Shown: positions 16,981 through 23,500 of the stretch, in pieces
Position numbering within the stretch: position 1 is the stretch's first letter
Layout of the letters: each line of letters starts with the position of its first letter
Assembly: GCF_037083825.1 (NCBI RefSeq)
Contig: NZ_JBAPLU010000014.1
Location: 1-64,000, forward strand
Source of the DNA: Klenkia sesuvii
Lineage (GTDB): Bacteria > Actinomycetota > Actinomycetes > Mycobacteriales > Geodermatophilaceae
DNA: 64,000 nucleotides
Reading direction: 5' to 3'
Program-made: the position numbers and the translations under genes
Notes under the pieces: model-generated
Told to the model about the DNA's origin: nothing
Database searches by the model: none
The model's input: only the letters and a program-made list of their open reading frames with translations

Positions 16981-17397
16981 ATGGCGAAACCGGCCCGCAC
17001 GCGCCGCATGACCAGCGCAGACTGCCGGCAACGAGCCGGTACGGCCAGGGAGCACCTCACCGTCGCGCGCGAGAGGCTGCTGGCAGCAGAAGCCGCACCG
17101 GGCCCGTCCGAGGTCGCCCAGGTCGCGGCCAGCAACGCCGTCCTCGCCGGGATCGCCGCGGCAGACGCCATCTGCGGCACAGCGCTGGGCGAGACGTCCG
17201 GCGAGCAGGATCATCGCGCCGCCATCGCGCAGCTGAAGCGTGTAGCGGCCTCGGGGCCACTGGTCACGAAGCTGACCCGCCTCCTGGCCGACAAGACCGC
17301 CTTGCAGTACGGCGGCTACTGCACCCACGAGACCGCGCGCCGCGCCGTCGACCAGGCCACCGTGCTGGTCGATGCACTCCGCAGCCACCACCTGTGA
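16981..17397 (+). CDS. HEPN-like helical partner of the nucleotidyltransferase
   Basis: A 138-residue, almost wholly alpha-helical protein beginning with ATG 16981, three bases after the nucleotidyltransferase stop. The segment NAVLAGIAAADAICG, followed by GEQDHRAA and a late YGGYCTHETARRA, resembles the HEPN-like proteins that travel with nucleotidyltransferase genes in actinobacteria. A canonical R-x4-6-H ribonuclease motif is not visible, so toxicity is uncertain and it may be a binding partner only. The next gene downstream is the convergent giant toxin gene. Confidence 0.5.
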   Translation: MAKPARTRRMTSADCRQRAGTAREHLTVARERLLAAEAAPGPSEVAQVAASNAVLAGIAAADAICGTALGETSGEQDHRAAIAQLKRVAASGPLVTKLTRLLADKTALQYGGYCTHETARRAVDQATVLVDALRSHHL

Positions 17398-17580
17398 CCG
17401 TCCCCGTCACCGACCAGCGAGGCGCAGGTGGGGCAGGACTCGGTGGTGAACGTGCTCGCCCCAGCTCGCTGGCCGACGGCTCGGAGGTCGAGGTCTCGCG
17501 TCCCACGCAGTCGCCGGTCACAGGTCCAGAAGGCGCCGATCGGCATGCTGGCGAGCCCCACCTGGTTCGTGGCCTGCCGA

Positions 17581-20500
17581 TCAGTCGACCAGCCCGAACG
17601 CGACCCGCGCCGTCGCCGCATCGGGGCCGGACGGCCTAGTGGGCGGCCCGGCGAGGACGGGACCCGCTGCACGGTTGTCCACGGGGAGCCGGACGAGGTC
17701 GACCCCGCCGCCGGGAGCCGGACGACGCGCCAGCACCACAGGTACGGATCCGCGGTCTGCCGCAGGAGCGAGGGCGGAGAAGCCCTTGTCGACGGCCTGC
17801 TGGACGGCGTCCGGGACGTCCCACCAGAAGGCTGCACCGGGGAGTTCGGAGAGGACGAGCGTGGGCGGATGTCCGTCCGCCCATCGGACGCCGACCGGCA
17901 CGACGTCACCGCGAGGCGATCGGACCTCGACCGTCGTCGTGCCCGTCTCCAGACCGAAGGGGCGCTCCAGCCACCGCTCGTCGTCAGGCCAATCAGCCCC
18001 GGTCGCGTTCGCGATGGCCACGGCCAGGGACCAGTCGATGGCCCGCCTAGGACGGCCCTGGTCGTCCGGTTCGACGGCGTGCGCCGGGAGGGCGAGTCCG
18101 TGCGCCGGGCCTGCGGCCGCAGGTCCTGCTCCCGGCGAACCCCACGCCGGACCGCCGTGGACCACCCTCAGATCACGCCACGGCTCGCTCGGACCGGCGC
18201 AGACGACGGCTCCCACCAGCCCGATGGAGTCCGAGTAGGGGAACCCGGCGTCCCAGCGGGCCGTCCTGTTGCTCTGCCCGTCCACCCAATGCAGGCCGTC
18301 CTCGGCCTGGACGGCGTTGAACCAGTGGCCGGCAGGAACGCCCCACCAGTTCACGAGCACGATGGCCACTGCACCGACCGGCGCTCCGTGCATCGCGCGA
18401 CCGACGGAGCGCCATGCCTCGCCCGTGAAGCCGGTCGCGGTCGCACCCGGCCCGGGGACCAGGTAGTGGCTCGGGCTGGCACCCGTGTGGGAGTACATCT
18501 CCGGCAGCTCGCCTGGCTTGAGGCCCTTCGAGGACAGGCCCTCCTGGCTCAGCTTCGCCGCGTTGTCGCCCCGGGCGACGCGCGCCGCGCGGCCGAGGAA
18601 GAGTTCCGCAACGGCTCTCGTCACGTCGCCGCAGTTGTTCCGGAAGGGCACGGCAGCTGCGTCTGTGGGCTGGAAGAAGCGCTCCAGCGGGTTGACCAGG
18701 CCCAAGAGCCGGAACCCCCGGGCCACGCGCTGCGCAGGGTCGATCGGGACGGCATCGCGCGCCGCGGCCTCAGCCATCGCGAGTTCCGCACCGGGTCCCG
18801 GGCTGAAGTGGCGCTGCGGGTCCACGACGGCTCGTGCCACGCCCACGCCTGCAGGGACACCACGCTGCACCGCGAACTCCATGACCCTGGTGCCGGCGAA
18901 ACCCGACGCCGACACGACGCCCTGCACACGGAAGCTTCGTACCCGCCCAGCCGCCAGGGCCTGGGTCAACCGCTCGGCTGCCACCCGGCCACCGGGGGCG
19001 CGCCACAACTCATTGCGGAACCTGCCCAGATCTCCCGTGGTGCCCGCCTGCATCAGGCCGGGGCGGCTCCCGGGTAGCACTGCGGACTCGCTGGTCGCCT
19101 CCGCCACCACTGCCATGCCGCCGTCGGCCAGTTCCACGAGCACCCGGCCGCCCACCGTGAACACGGGGCGGGCGCGGACGCCCACGAGCTCGGCGAGGGC
19201 CCACGGCACGGCCGCGGACGACACCATGTCCGCGGCGAAGGCAAGAGCGTCGCGGGCGTCCAGCCGCCCGTCGCCGAGCGGGCCCGTCGTCGCAGCCTGC
19301 AGCTCTGCGGTCCGCCCGGCCACCAGGGCGCCAGGCAATTCGGCGGCGGCCTCCATGACGGCTGCGACGGTGCCCTCGGCGTGCAGTCCCTCCGTGGCCA
19401 AGCGCGGGATGAACGTCTGGGCCACCACTGTCGCCAGGTCACCCGCCGTCCGCGCGGGGACCCAGCCCTGCACTGCATCCCAGACGAGCACCTCCCCGAG
19501 ATCGTGGAGCGGGCGGGCCGTGCCGTCGGGCTCGATGTGGTGGGTCCTCGGGTCGAGGGTCGCGCGCTGCGCCAGCCACTGGGAGAGCGGCCCCCCGCGG
19601 TACCCGGGCACCGCGTCCGGGCCTGCGGCGAAGAGCGCGGTACGGAGGTCGTCCAGGAAACGAGCGGCCGCCGGGGACAGTGGACCGTCGTCCAGGACCA
19701 ACTCACCGCTGACCCACATCTGGACCGGCCGATCGGACTCCGGTCGAGCCCACGAGCTGCGCCCGGTCAGCACACCGACCGACGAGCCGTCGCGCAGACG
19801 AATCTCCGTGGAAAGCTGGCTGCCGTGCCGGATCGTGCTCATCACCACGCCGGTGACGCTCTGCATCAGGAAGCGCCACGCGTCAGCTGCCTGCCGGCCG
19901 GGCACGAAACGCCCGGCCGCGTCGATCAGCCCAGCCGCTGCTCGCAGATCCGGAGCAGTTCCTCCTCCGGCGGCAGAGGTGACCCCTTGGTCGCCAAGGC
20001 CACCTGCTCGGCCTCCTGCCTGGACACCGGACGGATCGCGATCTTCCCCTCGGTGCCCGCCTGGTGCTGGATCTCCCCCACGCTCGCCGGGTCGTAGACC
20101 CATCGATTGCTCATGGCGTCGTGCAGCACCGACTCCTGGCCACCCCGCACGTTGCTCCGCGTCGCGATCACCTGCGTGATCCCCTGACCCGTCCACACCG
20201 CGACCCGGTACCGGAAGCGCCTCGACTCCTCGACCTTCTCCGCCTGCCGAGCCACGAGCTCGTCGAGGTGGGCCTTCCCTGGATCCTCGGTGATCTGAGG
20301 TCTCGGCGCTTCCGGCCGCCCCATCAGGGCCGAGAACTCCCGCCCCTCCTCCCAGCGGCGAAGACGGTCCGCCTGGGCCTTCTGCCACAGCGCCCATCCC
20401 GGGTGGTCCGCCGGGGCTCGCTCCCCCGAGCTGCCCGACTCCGGTAATTCCGTGCCCATCGCTGCCCCCATCGGACGTGCTCGCATTCTCGGCTGAAGAA

Positions 20501-23500
20501 GCGATTTCGTTCAGCACAGCATTCATGGCTTCGACGACCTCGCGTGCGGCCGCATCCGAAACGCCCGCTTCCCGCAGCAGGTCCAGCCGCGCCGCATCGT
20601 CGCTTCCCGACTCGGTCACGAAAGCCCGTGCCAGCTCGGGCTCCATGTCGAACAAGGCGGTCGGTCCGTTGGCCTTTGCGGGGCCGAGGTCACCCAGACC
20701 CTTGATCTGGTCTCGCTCGATGCCCGACTCGATCACGACCGACCGGATGCGCGCCAGCGCCACGACGCGGTCGACCGCGTCGGTTTCGACCGTTCGGAAA
20801 ATTTCGTAGAACCGGTGGGTGAGCTCAGCAACCCATCGTGACTTCGGGGTGGGGAACTGCAGCTCCACCCGCTGACCGGAGACACCGTCGGAGATGACCA
20901 CGAGCAGGCCCAGATGACGGTTGCCCACCGCCCACGTGTTGCGCCAGTCCGGGTGCGGCCGCTCCGGTCCGGGCACCGTCCACCCTGCGGACCGGAGCCC
21001 TGCCAGGAGAGCCAACACATCCTGGCCATACCGATCCGGATCGGTGCGCACGGAGAAGCGGACCAGGTCGTCGAGATCGGCCACGGCCCTCGACAGGGTC
21101 TGCCCGGCCTGCAGAGACGGCTTGATCTTGCGCACCAGGGCAGCCAGCGGCTTCACGCCGTGCGCCAACCCCACCAGCTCCTGCCGCGGACCCGTCTCGG
21201 CCACCAGGTCACGCTGGGCGCGCTCGAAGACCGGCTGCGCACCGGCGATCAACAAGGTCGACTGATCCACGACCCGCTGAGGAGCCGCGTCGGACAGCCC
21301 GTGGGCCCCCACCCCCGCATCCGATGGTTGCGGCACCGGACCAGACCCGGCAGCGGGGTAGGGCTGCGAGAAGTCGGGACTGCCGTCGGACGTGCCCGCT
21401 CCGCCCTGGACCGGCATCGGCGACGCGAACTCCGTGATGCGGGTGCCCACGTGCTCGGTGCCTGTGATAGCCGGGGTCGCGGACAGCACCTGCAGATGAT
21501 CGCTCCTCTGCGCGCCGCGCAGCTGCGCCGCGACGTCATCCGCGCCGGGTGTCGCGGCGACGTCCGAGAGGACCGATTCCGTCGCCGCCGGCGTGCCCCA
21601 CTGCGGGCCGGAGCCCGGTGCGCTCCCGGGCAATGGCGCCGACCGTGCCGACAGGGGCCCGACGAGGGTCCACCCGGTCGCCGTCCGGACCGCGATCGGG
21701 GCACCCTCGCCACCGGTCGTGTGGATGGCGACGACCGGTTCACGGAGGAACGCCTCGACCGCCGGGACGAGCGAAGCGGCTGCCAGCCGCTCGGCGGCGG
21801 TCTGCAGCACCGAACGTTCCTGCGCGCGGCGTCCGGCCGTGGCCTCGTCGATGGTGCCGTGCCCCTCGATCGAGGCGCGCGCTGCTGCGCCCTCGGCGTC
21901 GCCGGTGCGTCGCACCGCGTCGAGCACCTCGCCGGCACCCAGCTCGGCGACCCTGCCCAGCTGGTCGTCGGAGAAGCGACCGACCGGGACGAACACGTGA
22001 CCGACCACGGTGGCACGTTCGGGTCCGTCGGCCACCCAGCCCTGGGCGGCATCCCAGACGAGGGCAGCTGAGTCGCCGCTGGTCGGCTCGGCCCGTCCCC
22101 AGCCGCTCATGCGGTGCGTGGGCGGCAGCCCGACCCGTTGGGCCAGCCAGATCGACGACGGGCCGCCGTCCACGGGGCGGAGGAGTGCATCCCCCAGGTC
22201 GCCCAGGAAGGTGGCCGCAGCCGGGGTGAGCGGGCCGTCCTCGAGGTGCACGTGCCCGGTGGCCCAGGTCTGCAACGGGCGGTCCGGATCGGTGGTGGCC
22301 AGGCTGTTCGGCCCGGACGTCACCACCATCGACGACCCGTCGGCCAACTCCAGCTCCACGGCGCGCTGCTCGCCGTCCTGACCGGACCAGGTCGGCTCGA
22401 CGCCCCGCAGCACCCGGTCGAGCGCGGCCTGGGTGTCCTGACCGACCTCGGCGACCGCTAGCCCTGCGCCGCCCGGTCCTCCGGCGTCGCGCTCGACCCG
22501 TACAGCACCCCGATCCGGTTCTCGCAGATCTCCAGCAGGCGCTCCACGCTCGGCAGCGTCCTGCCCTGCTCGGCCTCGACCCGCTCGGCCTCCTCCCGGC
22601 TCACCCGGGTCAGCGTCCAGTGCGGCTCCTGGAACGCCTGATGCCGGATCTCCGACAGCTGCTTCGGGTCGAAGATCCACCCCCCGCCCCGGAACCCGTC
22701 GTACAGCACCGCCCCGTGCCTCGGACCCGACGCGTTCCGTTCCGCCACCACTCCCGGGTACTGGCCGTCCCACTTCGTCACCCAGTAGGTGAACGTCTGT
22801 GCCCTCCGGTACTCCTCCACCGCGCCCATCACCAGGGCGTCCAGCCGACCCGCCGGCGGGATGTCCGGCAACGGCTCGTACGGCGGGTGCGGCAGCCCCG
22901 TCCCCTCCTTCGACTGCTTCGCCAGTTCCCAGGTGAAGCGGTCCTGCTCCCGGGCCTCCTCCCAGAGCGCCCAGCCCGGATGGTCCGGATCGTCGATGTC
23001 CGCCATGTGGATCTCCTTCTACTCGCTCGTCGCCAGAAGACCTGACAGTCGCATCAACAGCGGCCAACAGACGCCCTACCGTGTCCGGTGATACCCCACC
23101 ACGGTTGAGTGCCGCTGCTGGCGAGCCCGCCCGCTTGGTTGCCAGCGCGACGAACTGCTGAACCAGCTCCTGTGAGTCGCCGAGCGACCTGTTCGGCCCG
23201 TTGTCGTAGGCAGGTCCGAGCCGGTCCACACCCTCGGGGAAGTTCTGCTCGACACCCGCCTGTTCGACGAGGTCGAGGATCAGCCCGAGGTGGATCACAC
23301 GGGTGACGGCGTCGTTGGAGTCGTTGCGCCAGACCTCGTACGACGTGTGGGTCTTCTTGCCCAGCGAGGCCGACTCCGGGGTCGGGAACTGCACCTCCAT
23401 GCGCTGCCCGGTGGCCTCGTGCGTGAGGATGACCGCGAACCCGTGGTACTGGTTCCCCGGCACCCACTTGTTGCGCCAGTCGGGGTGCGGGTCGTCGGCC

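Noticed and set aside
17316..17909. A minus-strand frame running past the toxin's stop, with a CPTC segment
   Set aside because: Most of it overlaps the toxin C-terminus and the HEPN-like gene in other frames, codon use is poor, and it matches no immunity family, so it is not called as the missing immunity gene.
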